64,000 bases of DNA from Ectocarpus siliculosus. Taxonomy: Eukaryota; Sar; Phaeophyceae; Ectocarpales; Ectocarpaceae. Where the stretch lies: assembly GCA_000310025.1 (NCBI GenBank), contig FN649746.1, forward strand, positions 1,058,260 through 1,122,259, given 5' to 3'. Below are positions 11,580 to 23,846 of the stretch, in pieces. A program made the translations under genes and the position numbers. How positions within the stretch are numbered: the stretch's first letter is position 1; each line of letters begins with the position of its first letter. The notes below the pieces were generated by a model, which was not told the origin of the DNA, did no database searches, and was given only the letters and a program-made list of their open reading frames with translations.

Positions 11580-11700
11580 CGGGAGGGATCATGGTTTTTG
11601 TGTGTGTTGACTTTGCGTCACGAGCTTGGCGGTTAGACCGATGACCACGCGTCCGCGCGAGGACCGGTGGAGCATTGCCCCCATGGGTAAACACCGGGAT
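11580..11700 (-). repeat. Dispersed poly(C)-ended repeat A1, reverse, degraded
   Basis: Recognised by GGCGGTTAGACCGATGACCA and CGCGTCC..GAGGACCGG, the reverse complement of the A1 core. The terminal C run is gone. Confidence 0.55.
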
Positions 11701-12599
11701 GGCGGATATCCACGGGGGGACTCGTTGTCGCTTTGGGGCATAACCTCGTGTCGAGCCGAAACGTTAGTGTAGCCAGCGTGATGGATGCCCGTCGTTTTCG
11801 GTAGTTTGCTGTTATTGGAACGCGGCGGGAACACTTTGGGCAGGGTACTTGTGTCATGGCCTCCGACCATCCGCGGGAGAGAAGTGTTCCATATCTTCGT
11901 TTGGTTATAATCTCCATCCGGAGAAGCGCCGAGCTCTTGCCACTGGGGAATAGAGGGCGTCCTCGACGAGATGCGGGGATCTGTAGCATGTGTAGCACCC
12001 GCCTCCAAACTTTTGCGATTTTAGCACGCGGCCGTGGTTTAACCCCACAAGGGGAAAGGTTTAGAGATATACAACTGATACACGTGTCATTGTTACGGGT
12101 CTTCGGAGCTCTCCCGGCTGGTGTTGTGACGTTAGAACTCAAATAAATCCGTACGTCAATGTCGACAGGACATCACACGACGAAAAAAAATTATTAATAG
12201 CTGTTTTGCTTACCCGCGGCAGAAATCCCAATTTGCAATTGGGAAATAATAACCCTCCATGATCGAGGGGTTGGTGGAGAGGGCCTTAAGACTTGCAATG
12301 AGTTTGTCTCGTACGGTATTGCCGCCCAGCACAGAGCATGACGTAAGTTCCAGCCTTTTGATTTTTTTTGGGCGTGTCCTGCAGGGTGAACAAAAAATAA
12401 ATCTGTTCACACGTATGTTGGTTTTGGAGAAGACGTGATAATCAACATGTCGTGTGGTGAAACGCCATGATGACGGGCGCGTGCTTTCAGTTTCCTCTTG
12501 TACCTGTTTACCCCCTCCTGTGCGACCCTGGATGGTTGTAGTTGTACGAAAAATACACTGAAAAGTGTAGGACGTCACCGCTAAAAATGGGGGGTGTCG

Positions 12600-12720
12600 C
12601 CAAATAAATATGACACACACACACACACATGTGTTTTCAACCGCACTAAGACTGACGTCTTTTCATTGGTCAGCCGGTTAGCGGTCGATGCTAATAATAA
12701 AAAACACACACACACACCTG
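12600..12720 (+). repeat. Family D copy flanked by (AC)n
   Basis: A core with TTTTCATTGGTCAGCCGGTT sits between two ACACAC tracts (about 12610-12628 and 12703-12717). CA-rich sequence also flanks the 8695 copy, so the simple repeats may belong to the element ends. Confidence 0.65.
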
Positions 12721-13034
12721 TCTTGCACTTTTGGTTTCCGGGAGGACATACAAACCAAGGCATGCCGAAACCTCTTGTGTCCACGCCGTATTGATGCGTC
12801 TATTAGTGGAAGGAGCCGTTACTGTGAAATAAGCGTCGCGAAGGCCCCGAACTCTGTGGCGAGACGGGGTGGTGGTGGCGCGGAGTGTGTGCATATTTCT
12901 CTCGCTTTCGCATGCCGTCTCGAGCCACCGTAGCGACGATGGCGGGCGGCTTGCGATGTACCCAGCACACCCACACCTGCTACCCTTTTTGCTATTCTAT
13001 GCGGTATTGTTGCTGTCGTCGTCGTCGTCGTCGT

Positions 13035-13105
13035 GTTGTTGTTGTTTTTTTCACATTAATAACCGTTCCGGTCTTCGCTCAGTACCTTCTAATATCCATA
13101 CCGGT
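13035..13105 (+). repeat. Fragment of the (TTG)n/(CAA)n-ended family C
   Basis: GTC and GTT triplets (13015-13045) run into TTCACATTAATAACCGTTCC, the terminal block of the family found at 24709-24950 and 27290-27890. Confidence 0.6.
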
Positions 13106-13164
13106 GCAACTGAAGCGGACGCGTCCGTCCGTGGAGGTACCCAAAGAGGGTACAGTTTTTCTTC

Positions 13165-13228
13165 TATTTAGTCTTCACTTCAAAATAGCGCGCTCACAGC
13201 GTTTGTGCCGTGTACTCCAACCCAGACT
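13165..13228 (-). mobile_element. SINE 3'-end fragment
   Basis: TCTTCACTTCAAAATAGCG and GCTCACAGCG..TGTGCCG..TACTCCAACCC match the 3' end of the SINE (reverse). Only about 60 bp survive. Confidence 0.55.
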
Positions 13229-13559
13229 GCCAAGTGAAAAACAAACAACTGGGAAGGACCCAGAAAAATAACCATAAACAACCGCGAGGACACATCACAA
13301 CACAAACCCAGAGTACAGAAAAGTGTGCCCCCGACAGCCAGTAATCAGACGAAGTTGGTGCATTTCGGGCAAAGGAGATCCAAAACAAAGAAAAGGAACC
13401 TATGGTTCCCCCTCGGCACGCGATGTCAAACAAGTTTATCAAGAGCTTCAACAAATCAAGGCAACAGAGTAGGAAAAATCGCATGATTTCATCATCCTGG
13501 TACCTCTACCGTATGCGAGGCGTTACTTTTAAATACCAAGGAGCAGCGCGATCTACTAC

Positions 13560-13979
13560 TTGGCAATGTCACGGAGCCGGAGCGTTTTTCATTGCCGTTC
13601 GGGTGCGTTCAATGCACCGAACAGTTTCGCCGCACCGCTCCATTCAAAACACACTGAAACAAAAAAACTGTTTTCGCCAACGAACCGCCCAATAAACCTT
13701 GACAAACATTCATTGAACGGCGGCGTATCCATCAAGTTGTGCTCTCCCCAACAACAACTAACTCCGTCAATTTTTATTTCCCTCCCCGACAAGTGTCCCC
13801 GACAGCAACTCGCAGAAAACAACCAAAACAACTTTGACCTCCTCCGTTCCCTCTGGGACAATCTTCTACTCGAAGAATCCCCCCATACGACAGCACCTTT
13901 GAAGTACCCCCCAGTGGGATCTCTTTCCGCACAACCTAACGTCTGGGCGCGGGGGAGACACCAATTTAAAGGGGAGTAA
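13560..13979 (+). other. Unrecognised open reading frame in an A/C-rich stretch
   Basis: A 139-codon open frame ending FKGE, Ser/Pro/Asn-rich, with no motif I recognise and no clear splice signals. A second short frame (14011-14238) follows. Base use differs from the surrounding exons (A/C-rich + strand), so this may be the remains of a retroelement or simply non-coding. I do not assign a function. Confidence 0.15.
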
Positions 13980-14401
13980 AATAATATCTGTGGAATAAAG
14001 TTTCAGCACGATGTTGCTGACGACGTTGTTTTGGGCTGTTCTTGTGGGTGCTGTTGTTTCGATGTTTCAAGGAACCAGTCACACATTGACCGCATCCTCT
14101 AAAGACCCCCTCCAAACATACCTAGCCGAAATGACCCGCCATGAATTGAGATCCTATCTCGCCCCTGGCTTGTTGATGTCTGACTTTGTGGACACCTTTG
14201 AGTTAAGCCCGGGGCGACAACAAACAATCTACTTATAGACCATCAGCTATGCAAACCCTCCCAGGCACGAGTCAATCCCCGCTTTGCCCAACCTCACAGC
14301 CCGCCCCATTCCAGCAAGTACCTAAGCTTCGATCAAAGGGGCGAATATACTCAGCTTCATTGGCATCCTCGCACATCACCAACCTGATGCGCTGGACATG
14401 A

Positions 14402-17400
14402 CTAGCGACGGCTTTTGGCCACAAGCAACGTATCTAACGCGGCGCTGAAGATTGACCTCGAGGTCAAAACTGGATCGTGCCACGAGCCCTCGATGGGAAC
14501 CCACAGGTGCCCTTTTTCCGCGATCGCGAGGGGAGGGATCGACCTGTACTGATGAGGGGTGGCCTCGCCGCTGCACCGCGTGGAGAAGAGGGATATGCCT
14601 CTCGTAAGCAAGCCGGCGATCTGGCCGAACGTGCTGCACCCCATCAGAACCCCGTCGGCTTGAATCATGCAAGACATTTCGTTCTGGACGTCGGAGCCCA
14701 CGTGAAGAACGATGGACTTGTCGCGAATTCGGAAAATGCCGGCTCGTTTCGGGGTGCAGAAAGTCCCCGCTTGCTTCTCCGGGCAATCTATCGGCGTCGC
14801 GGCAGCCAAGCATTCCTCGATCTGATCGGTGCAAGCGCGTGCGACACAGAGCAGAGTGAGTAAACCTAACGCTAACCCAAGGTACAGAGGAGAGACCATC
14901 CCGCCGGGTTCGACGTTACTATCATCCAAGATTTGGCCGTGTGTATCGATATGTAGTAATTTCATTATACAACACCCTTTTTCCAGGCAGACCAACCTCT
15001 ATTCGCCGAAAAAACATAGGGCCTGCTTTGCAGCTACCGGGGGAAGAGATAGAACTTGTAGCCTTCCACCCAAATACCGGAACACACGACGGACGAGCAG
15101 CACGTACGATAATACGAAACACTGTTGGACGTGCAACGCAAGTTGTACCGGCCCAAGACAAACGGCGGTCTGACGTTTGTTTCTCCTACACAGCTGGCAC
15201 CATGAAACGGGCGAGCACGATTTGCGCAAGCTTCGAGGTGTTCGTACCTTGTCAAGCTCGACCGGCCAAATTGGGAATTCGTCGAACAGCCCGGTGACCG
15301 TCGAAGGGCACGGACTCAGCGTTTCGGAGAAAACATGGAACAGCGGCTCCGGTAACCCTCTTTCTCTGAACTCGTCGGCCACAGTCTCCATGATTAACTC
15401 CACGTTGTGGAAGTACTGCAGGCTTCCGTCGTAAAAGGCGCGTCTATCACCCATACGGATATGCACAGCGAAATGAAAGCGGTCGTTCTCGAAGTGGCAA
15501 CGTGGGTTCTCGTCGTACCTAGTTGAATAGAGCGGACGGAGAGGGGCGTTTGTGGAACAGTTATCGTCCGCAGAGAGGTCTTGCCCACGTTCAGGATCGG
15601 TTCGGTTACATATTGCCCCCAACGTCGATCAACCGAGAGAGGGCCACAAGATATGCTTCTTATCGCTGAGGAGTAGGCTTCCTTCGCATGCCGCTGTCTG
15701 ACGTCGTCAAGACTCGTTTCAGCTGTACTCGTGCGTAACAAGCTCTAGTACCCCGGGCGACACGGCCCGTGCGGATCGTCAACAAACAACGATACAGTCG
15801 TGCATTCGACATAAGAGGGTGGTGTGGCAAAGGCCCTCGACCCTCTGATATTGGAGCCCCCTCTTATACCGGAATAATAGGGTACCCAACAATACTATAG
15901 CGGGTCGAGCCCGTGATAACCGAGTTCGACCCTCTTCCATCGGATTCCCCTCTTCATAAGTTACCCTCTTACATCGAAGCCAAGACTCTAATTAAATATC
16001 GTTTTGTTGTCCGTGATATATATCCCTGCCATGCACGTTCCGCCAGCTGCGCACAGAAGAGGTCCAATCTATGAACGCGGTGCCTTGGTGCATAGGGGGT
16101 TCAGCCATCAAGTTGGACTTGCAACAGTGGTGTTTGATACACGCTGGCTGGAGATCTTGTCCATGGGGACACCCACAAACCTACCATGCCGAACACTTAA
16201 TATGTTGCATCCGATCGTTCTCTTTTTTCGCAATACTTACGTTGTGCCCTTTCGGCGACGTGTCTTTCTGACTTCGGCGATGGCGTTTTATCGCTGAAAA
16301 TCGACACACGCACAGCCCCTTTGAAGAAATTCCGACCTTTCGGGGGGCGTTAAATCACCATAGGTCGCACGAGATTCACACACCCTGGACCGGTTGTCAA
16401 AGCTCAAATACTCACTCCACAGTAGAGAGAGTGGAGGTGCCTAAAATGGTGGCGTTGCAACCGGCTCCTTGATATCTTTCCGAAAACATGCCATTTGATG
16501 ATGGCATCCTCCTTGTCTTGGAGTAGTTGAGCTTTGGAAATCGGTCCAGGGGGTGTGGTATCTTGTGTCACCTGTGGCAGTTTTCATATTCTTACATGTT
16601 CGCTGCGCGGTTTAAATTGTCACGACGTCCACCACCCGAACACAAGAGCAAAACTTCGTTGATCCGGGCTTGTCGTCGGTGACGTTTGAAAGGGCGCTGA
16701 TAGACTAAGACGGACTCTTGACGATAGGGCAACACGGGTTGGCCGCACCGGCCATGCCACCCTCTTCCCCTGCCGTTCGGGATCACTGCCGCACAAAATG
16801 TGTGCAACCGTTACGCTCGGCGTTTTGGGGAACCAAGTTTCTGCGAATCACCCTGAAACCGCATTTAATTTGGCAAGCCACCACGCCTATTCAAAGGTTT
16901 CGGTCCTGAGCCATGAACTCACCATGGGCGTGGATGCCTATGAAAATTCGACCTGGCCTCTTGGAGAACTTCTCGAACGATCTTTCTTTTCCTCTCGTCC
17001 CATGACCCAATGTTCACGAGGTGCTGGCTTGCCAACGTTGCAGTCAAGGAGAAAAGCACACGATCCCAGCGCTGGCCCTCGATACCCGATTGCTGCAGCT
17101 TGTTCTGCATCTCAAGTATGGATTGAGTGAAGGATCTCTTCTTAGCCTGTCGGGATCAAGCGTCGAGAGAGACAAAACAACGGACGAGAGTGCATGCGCA
17201 TGTCTGAGAACCTAACGTGCCCGACAGCGCTGAAGACACCGCATGTCATGGCGGTAGATGAGTCTTTCGGCTTCTTACATATTTTGCGAAGGACTGGATC
17301 TTCGACTCTGAGAGCACGACGTCGCCTATTTGTTGTAAGCACGTGTAGTTTGATGGCCGAGGTCATTCGCAGTCCATTTCATCGCCGACGAAACGGTAAG

Positions 17401-18040
17401 GTCTCAAACCGACTCTGGCCTACGCGCTTGCCTCGACAACCATGAGCTTCTCGTGCACCGGACTCGGGACAGATGGAATATCGAACTGGAAGTACGACAA
17501 CCAGTCAATGATTACACATCGACGCATTGCTTTCAGCTCCTCTTTCGTCTTCGAAGGATCCATTTCTGCGGCGGTGCCGGCTCTGTGGCAGTACATCACC
17601 GCCGTCCCGCTGCGGCCGCCCACGAACTTCTTCCCCCAGTCGGGCGTGACCCAATCGCACCCCATCTCCCTCGAAAATATCCACGTCGCCAGATGTCTGA
17701 TGGTGGTACTGCCGGCACCGTCGCCGTTCGGTATGGAACCAACGAGGCATGGCGACCCCGCCCGTCTCAGCTCCTCGGCCGTATCGATCCAAAGGTCCGC
17801 GTCCGGCATACGCGGATGAAACTGCTCCCATACTGTATCGTTGAAGTCGTTCCAAACGTGCAAGCAGTCTTCGGGCGTCCACCCTGACCCGGTGTATTGG
17901 CCAGGTGCAAAATCGGCGCACGCGTCGGCAGGTTCCACCCCACTTAGTGCTCCAGCTACAGGCGCCAAGCCGCTTTCCTCAAAAAACGGCGTGAGCACCA
18001 GAAGCAGCCCCGGCAGGAGAGTCCAGCGCGACATGAGCAT
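14402..18040 (-). CDS. Secretory fucosyltransferase-like glycosyltransferase
   Basis: Four exons on the minus strand: 18040-17432, 17146-16923, 15518-15248, 14821-14402; phases agree and give 507 aa. The start ATG at 18040 opens a hydrophobic signal/anchor (SRWTLLPGLLLVLTPFF, residues 4-20), suggesting entry to the secretory pathway and probable Golgi residence. Motifs: GDGAGSTTIRHLATW (106-120) with CDWVTPDWGKK, a nucleotide-sugar-enzyme-like N-terminal pattern; FAVHIRMGDR (294-303), like the HxRxGD motif of the alpha-1,2/1,6 and O-fucosyltransferase superfamily; and ADGVLMGCSTFGQIAGL (423-439), like the C-terminal donor-binding block of that superfamily. The first intron appears to be GC-AG (GAG|GCAAGC at 17431). 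The acceptor at 15519 (CTCTATTCAACTAG) is chosen because it alone keeps the frame. The exact acceptor sugar and linkage cannot be told; another inverting GT-B family is possible. Confidence 0.75.
15785..15990 (-). repeat. Dispersed repeat family F, reverse copy
   Basis: Read on the minus strand it has ACGGGCTCGACCCGCTATAG, TTGGGTACCCT and CCCTCTTATA..GG blocks in the same order as 32815-32930 on the plus strand. It lies in the second intron of the glycosyltransferase gene. Confidence 0.55.
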
Positions 18041-18959
18041 CCTGGTTCTTCGTCCCAGGACCACCTGCTCATGAGCGTGGGTTTTCGGGTTGATTGCGGT
18101 GGATGACTAGTGGTCCTCAGATACGGACGTTGACGGCCATCTCTGCATGGTCTGGGACTCCGTGACGTGGCGTCACGGGGAAGGCTAGGTCTATTGTCCG
18201 GATTATTAAAGACAGAAACGGTAGCAGATGAAGAGAGATGAAGTTGTTTGCCGAGGCTCTACTACTCGTGTTGTTGCTGCTTCTATATCATCCTCCTTGT
18301 GTCCACTTATTTATCTCTTCTTTTGGGTAGTTCTCTATTCCTCCGGCGGTTGTTGTGTGGAAGATCAGCTGGCTCGAAAATTTTGCTCTCGTTCATGCGA
18401 CGCATTCCTTCTTGGCTCATGTTTCCAATTCGTGTCTCTTATTCCATTTCCTCCTCGGTCGTTGCTCTTAATACTAATATTCTCCTACGAGCCACTATCA
18501 GCCTCCGTTCACCAGCGATTTTTCCTCTGGCTTCGTGGACACCTTCCTTCGAGTTGTCCCCTCCTTCGTATCCATCCGCCGCCTCTTTTCCATCATCTGT
18601 GAGATCTCAACCAATTTCTTCGGTGGGATTTGGTCGATCGTTATTAACCCATGGGGTTTCAAGACGTCACGGATTCACACTTTTGATGGGAAACGAGCTA
18701 CAATAATAGCTGGAAGAAGGTGTCTCCGAATCTTCTTCGTGTGGAAAGCCTTTGGGTGAAAAGGGCTGTCGTGTCATCGAAATTTTTCCATTTTCCCTTT
18801 CAGTATACGCTTCGTAACGCCAAGATCACCATACATACGTGGAAAGCAGGAGGAAAGGACGACGGAGCTTTCTATGTCGTCTAGACTGTTTAGAGTTCCC
18901 GTGGGTACTACAATTTAGGCGGTTTGCCTTACTTACTTTATAGGTGCTCTCGTCGAGGG

Positions 18960-19185
18960 TGGATGGTGGATCCTGGCCTTTGGACCGATTTGTGCTACAC
19001 TACACGAGGAAGAGAGTTCCGCACTCTTCTCGCATTCAAAATCGAAGGTAAAGTACCGCAGGAGGGAGGGGTAGGTAGGGGGCCTCGGAGAGAGAAACCC
19101 TTCCGTGTGACCATGGGTTGGCGCAAACGGCACAGACAGTAAGTAGTGCTGTGAGCGCTGATTTGAAAACAAAAAAACAAAAACT
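18960..19185 (+). mobile_element. Diverged SINE copy
   Basis: Shares GGAAGAGAGT, CTTCTCGCATT, AAATCGAAGG.AAAGTACCGC and the 3' end GCTGTGAGCGCTGATTT with the full-length copy at 26295-26625, and ends in an A-rich tail (AACAAAAAAACAAAAAC). The 5' part is strongly diverged and no B box is visible. Confidence 0.7.
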
Positions 19186-19317
19186 CGCTGCCGGGTTACG
19201 ATGGTGGTATCTTATGAGGACCGACTTGGGTCGATAGATCTTCGTCTTTTATCTTTCGCGTAATCCTGATAACTAAATCCATCTTACGTGCATGTGTGCG
19301 CGTTTTCGTACTGCATG

Positions 19318-19370
19318 CAGCATCAACCGCCGCGCTAACCTGCTGGCCAATGAAAATTTCGACAGTGCCA
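19318..19370 (-). repeat. Family D fragment, reverse
   Basis: GCATCAACCGCCGCGCTAAC and GGCCAATGAAAATTTCGAC are the reverse complement of the family D core at 8760 and 12660. Confidence 0.5.
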
Positions 19371-19862
19371 GCGGGTAAAATCGTAGAATCAAGGTCTCTG
19401 AGGGAAGGCAGGTAATAAAAAGGAAAAAAGCTTACTCTTCAACAGGAAGAATAAACTGCGGTATGTACAGGATGGCGGCGTTCAAACGTTGGAACCGTCT
19501 CGAACGAGACCTTTCCGAAGACGTATGTATGACAATAATGTATTTCAGTTTGGCATCCTCCTCCTTGTGGAGCAATCAATCTCGGTTTGAAAATCGGTCC
19601 CGGGGGTGGGGTATCTCAGGCAACCTACGGTGTTATTGGGTGCCAATGCTCCACAACGTTCCTTGACACGAAATCACCGTACCTTGCAGCCGCTGGTGAA
19701 ACCGTCGCAGCTGACACGTTGTCGATGGGGTAGGAAGTGCGAGACTGCCGTGGAGACTGCTGTGAGACTTTCCCAAACGCTGCGATGCAAACATGCTTCG
19801 AGAACCAAAATTAAGGACTGGTGGTGCAGGTGGTGTGTCCAACGCATATATATGCACAGCAG

Positions 19863-20108
19863 CACCGAGCTATACTCAGCAGTAAATACCGAGCACCGGC
19901 CGCACCACAACAAGTTGACGGCAAAGAAGGGCAGCGCGAACGTTTTGACCGCAAAAAAAATGACAAGTTTGACACCTTTCACACACACCGAGCTATACTA
20001 CAGCAGTAAATACCGAGCACCGGCCGCACCACAACAAGTTGACGACAAAGAAGGGCAGCGCCAACGTTTTGACCGCAAAAAAAATGACAAGTTTGACACC
20101 TTTCACAC
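19863..20108 (+). repeat. 123-bp tandem duplication
   Basis: Two copies (from 19863 and from 19986) starting CACCGAGCTATACT and ending TTTGACACCTTTCACACA, differing at only a few positions. Recent. Open frames through it are by-products of the repeat. Confidence 0.9.
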
Positions 20109-22699
20109 ATGTATGTCCACCAACTGCTCTCGGCGCTCCACACGAAAGGGTTCTCACATCGTCAATCAATCAATCAATGAGATCTCGCATGCAGTGCTGC
20201 TGTACGCGGAAGGAAGTATTTGCGCACCTTGCTTGGAAGGTGGTACGTGATCAAGAAGGGAGGGAGCATACCGCAACGTTAATGTGCAGATAACAGCAGC
20301 TGAATCTTCTCTACAGCAGTTCGTGCGATGCGTATGAGCAGTATATAATTGGCTCACAGGCGCACAGGATCCGTTCCGAGCCTGCAGCTGTCCGTCCTCC
20401 CTTTGTCAACGTGCTGCGGGTTGGTGATGGTCAGGGCAAGAATGTTCTCGAACCAACGTTACCGCAGTGTGCAGCCGCTGGAGGAGCTCAGCTATTATGC
20501 TGACCGGTGGTGGAATCGTCGTCAATGAATGGGGGGTAAATTCATAATAAGAGACGTGGGTAAGAACCCACCGGGATCCACATCGGATCGGTGGAATATC
20601 TACACTGTGTACATCATCACCGAACGGCTAAATAAATCCGTCTACACGTACGTGTGGAAATAGAACGAAGAGACTGCTGCTGCTGCTGTGTATGCATACT
20701 AGCACTTTAATTATACCAGCCCATGAGATGCATATAGAGGAGGGACAACTTCTGGTACTGGATTCGCTTTGAGTCTGTTGTACAGCAGACTGCTGTGTGT
20801 ATACACAACAACAACAACAACAGCGTTGTTTACCAGCTGGCTGGGTGGGTTGGCGTACCCACGTTCGTTCGCACATTTTGTACGACGAGCAAGCCGGGGA
20901 GAGGGATACAAAAATATGCTTCTACACCGCAGCATCGTCCCAATCATCATGGATCGCACGATTCCGCCCCTTTGCCCGTATCCAACAAGCGAACAAATGG
21001 AAGGCCCTCCGCCGCGTTCTTGTTTGTATGCCGAGAGGCATCTTTCAAAGTGCCGTTGATGCACGAGCTTCGAGCAAGTTTCGCCGTGTGAGTGAGTTGC
21101 TTGCTGGACACGGTCCGCACGCGGAGGCGGCGAGACAGGAAGAAAGAAGCAAAGAATAAAAAAAAATGCAGATTTTCGAAGTTCTTAAACGGTAACCGAT
21201 GTGAACATGTGAACCGACGTCTCATCAGTCAGTGTGGTAAGCAGCTTGTAAACCAAAAAATAATAAAATAATGTTTCTCAAAAGGCCAGAAGGTTGATTT
21301 GGGACCCCCCGCCGAGGGGGGGGTGTCTGCCCGACGGTATGTTCGAGAGACCAGACTCCCACACACTTACTTTTTCCAGACGGACATACATACACACACG
21401 GGACCGGAGCGGTGTGGCCAAGTTTAGAACATTGCCAGCAGCGCGACTCGGGGGTGACGCACGTCGTTGGAGGAGCTGAGGTTCAGTGTGGCCCACCAAT
21501 TTCGCCTAGCCCGCCGAACCAAGTGAGTTTTTCTCTCGAGCGATGTAAAGAAGGTATTGTATACAACACCGCAAGCGATCGTCGGTTGGTTGGTGCCGTT
21601 GTGGAGGTATGGAAGTTGCTTTAAATAGCAGCTTCCGTTGAACCCGACGAGAATCACACGCCATTCCCATGACCAGCCAGTTCCGGAGTTCAGGTGTTAC
21701 GCGTGCTGACTTGACTTGGTTGCGTATGCATGTATTTGCGACGACGGGAGGAAGGAGGAGAGGGTGGACTCTTTTTGTTCGGTCGCAAACCATCATCAGC
21801 AAAACATTGTTCGCCCCTAAAAACATTCGGTTCTCACAGCAATACCGGCTCTCTTCAGCTCCTCACTTACTTGTCGAATGCGTCGTTTCGAAGGCTGCTG
21901 CCACAGCTAGAGCTACTCTAAACTACTCGTGGTTGAGCACTGAGTCAGTCGTGGTCAGAAGTACCCTCAGCGCCAGCGCGCCCCGCAAAACGTGACGGGG
22001 AATTACCGTATGCATGAAGATTGGGAAATTTCTTGCCAAAATCTGAAAATGTTCGACATTTACTTCGTATTACTAACAACACTATGTGGTACAACATAAA
22101 ACATACATACATACATGTAGACCGGACCAGGATCTCTCCTGCATGCTGTAGGTTTTTATCAGGTAGTACGTACGTACTAGGTCAGCGGCTGGTCTGCAAC
22201 CTCAGCCGCCGTACGTAGTGCCCTCACTGATTCGGGATGGATGGGTGGAAGGAAAGGGTGGCTGTCGTTGTTGTTCTGCAAGGCGCAAAAGTAAGACAGC
22301 GTTCGTTCCCGGCGCACCTCCACACCTACCTCCTATACCTGTCGGTAGTTTCATGCCTGCAAACAAACACTGGACACCGGAGGAAGTCTCAGGCCCACGC
22401 GTATTATTATCATCAGTTTTTTTTTTTATGTACAACGTAGTAAAATGCACCACCACCTCAGTCTGTTTCGCGACAAAGGGTAGCCGGGTAGCCGTTCCTT
22501 TCTTTCCGTCGACGACCGACGGTGTTTTTTTTTCGATCAATGCAACGTGCCGAAGAGATGCTTTCTCACTCCGTCCGGGGTCAATTGGCGACTGGTGGTC
22601 TGGTCTGGTAAGCTTGCTTCATCGTGGTATTTTTTACTCCTCCACAAGCATGCGGTACCCATCCGTACGCATGCATAGGAATACATACAAGTTCGAAGG

Positions 22700-23240
22700 G
22701 CAGAGGCAAACGGTAGGTAGGTAGGTAGGTAGATAGATAGATCCGGTTTCGAGTTTCAAAAGTACCAATATAATAATGTAGAATTATTCAATAGTAGTCT
22801 AGAGGTCTTTTGTTGTTCTGTTGTTGTCTTCGTTCCATTCTCTACCCAGTATACCTATCTATCTATCTATCTATATGTAGTCAAACATAACGCGGTCGAT
22901 TCCCGTGGTCACAGGCTACCTTGCTTACCGAAAAAAGGTATGTATGTATGTATGTATGTATGTGCATACTACGAAGGACCCGGAGGATTTGCAAGTCTTA
23001 CGCATAGAAATCAACGACGACACAGACAGCAGTCTAGAATGACTGCATCGAATTCCTACTACTTGTTAGGAATTTTCATTCGAAGTTTTAGTGTACCATG
23101 GAGCATATAGATATATATATATATATATATGTAGACCGTACGATTTCTTGCCAATGATGATGATGCGAAGAACCACGAATGCATGAACGCATCCAGAAAT
23201 CTCACCCACGAGGTATGTATGTATGTATTGTATGTATCTG
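22700..23240. repeat. Microsatellite cluster overlapping a degraded family C copy
   Basis: Contains (TAGG)n/(TAGA)n at 22712-22742, (ATCT)n at 22857-22874, (TATG)n at 22938-22963, (TA)n at 23109-23132 and (GTAT)n at 23214-23233. Between them CGCGGTCGATTCCCGTGGTC (22891-22910) and AGAAATCAACGACGACA mark a degraded family C element. Confidence 0.7.
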
Positions 23241-23421
23241 TGACAGACCAAGTTGGCATAGGGCCGAGCAGCGGGTGCTGGAGATTGTACCTCCCGCACA
23301 TACATCCTCTCCGGAATCAATCCAATACAAACAACAAGCGTTTCAGCAATAATTTGAAAACAACATTTTTCAAATTTCAACGGGTATTATTGTGCATAAT
23401 TATTTGTAACAGCCGACATAA

Positions 23422-23846
23422 AGAAGCCGAAACCAAACCGTTAGACTAGTCAGCGCTGACTAGTCTACTAATGGTTTGATTTCGGCTTTTACAAAAGTTA
23501 GTCGTGGGGTTCGTGAGCCCCGTCACTTTCACTTCCGAGGAGGGTGACTCCCCTTGCCAGCGCTACTATCCGTCCAATCTTTATTTCGCTTCATATCAAT
23601 CGCCACCCACCACATCCTGCAGAATGTTCCAGGGTCCACGAGTCCTTCCGTCACCCATACTCTGGCCTAGAGTTTCCAGGGTCTCAGGAAAAAAACCACT
23701 TCAAAGTGTGCAGCCTAGGTCTCGAACCCACGACTACCTTTTATAGAAGCCTTACTTAACGAACCCCACGACTAACTTTTATAGAAGCCGAAATCAAACC
23801 ATTAGACTAGTCAGCCTTCTAATAATGGTTTGATTTCGGCTTCTAT
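23422..23846. mobile_element. Nested foldback/TIR element
   Basis: The left end is a near-perfect hairpin (23422-23490) with arms around CCGTTAGACTAGTCAGC and GCTGACTAGTCTACTAATGG. A similar hairpin sits at the right end (23785-23843). Inside them, TTAGTCGTGGGGTTCGT (23499-23515) and AACGAACCCCACGACTAA (23759-23776) form a second inverted pair around a core of about 240 bp. On the minus strand that core holds GGGTTCGAGACC, a good RNA polymerase III B-box match, so it may be a tRNA-derived sequence carried inside a MITE. Confidence 0.75.

Larger units (their letters stand above)
9875..14401. other. Gene-poor interval between WDR26 and the glycosyltransferase
   Basis: Holds the WDR26 3' flank, with two copies of ACGACAACGGGTCCAC near 9950 and 10010. 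It also holds a reverse SINE copy (10250-10475), a reverse A1 copy (11580-11700), a family D copy with CA repeats (12600-12720) and a fragment of the (CAA)n family (13035-13105). The stretch 13200-14350 is distinctly A/C-rich on the + strand and has open frames I do not recognise. No gene in 10500-13200 can be supported. Confidence 0.6.

Noticed and set aside
11633-12142. 169-codon minus-strand ORF
   Set aside because: It includes a degraded A1 repeat and shows no domain or splice pattern.
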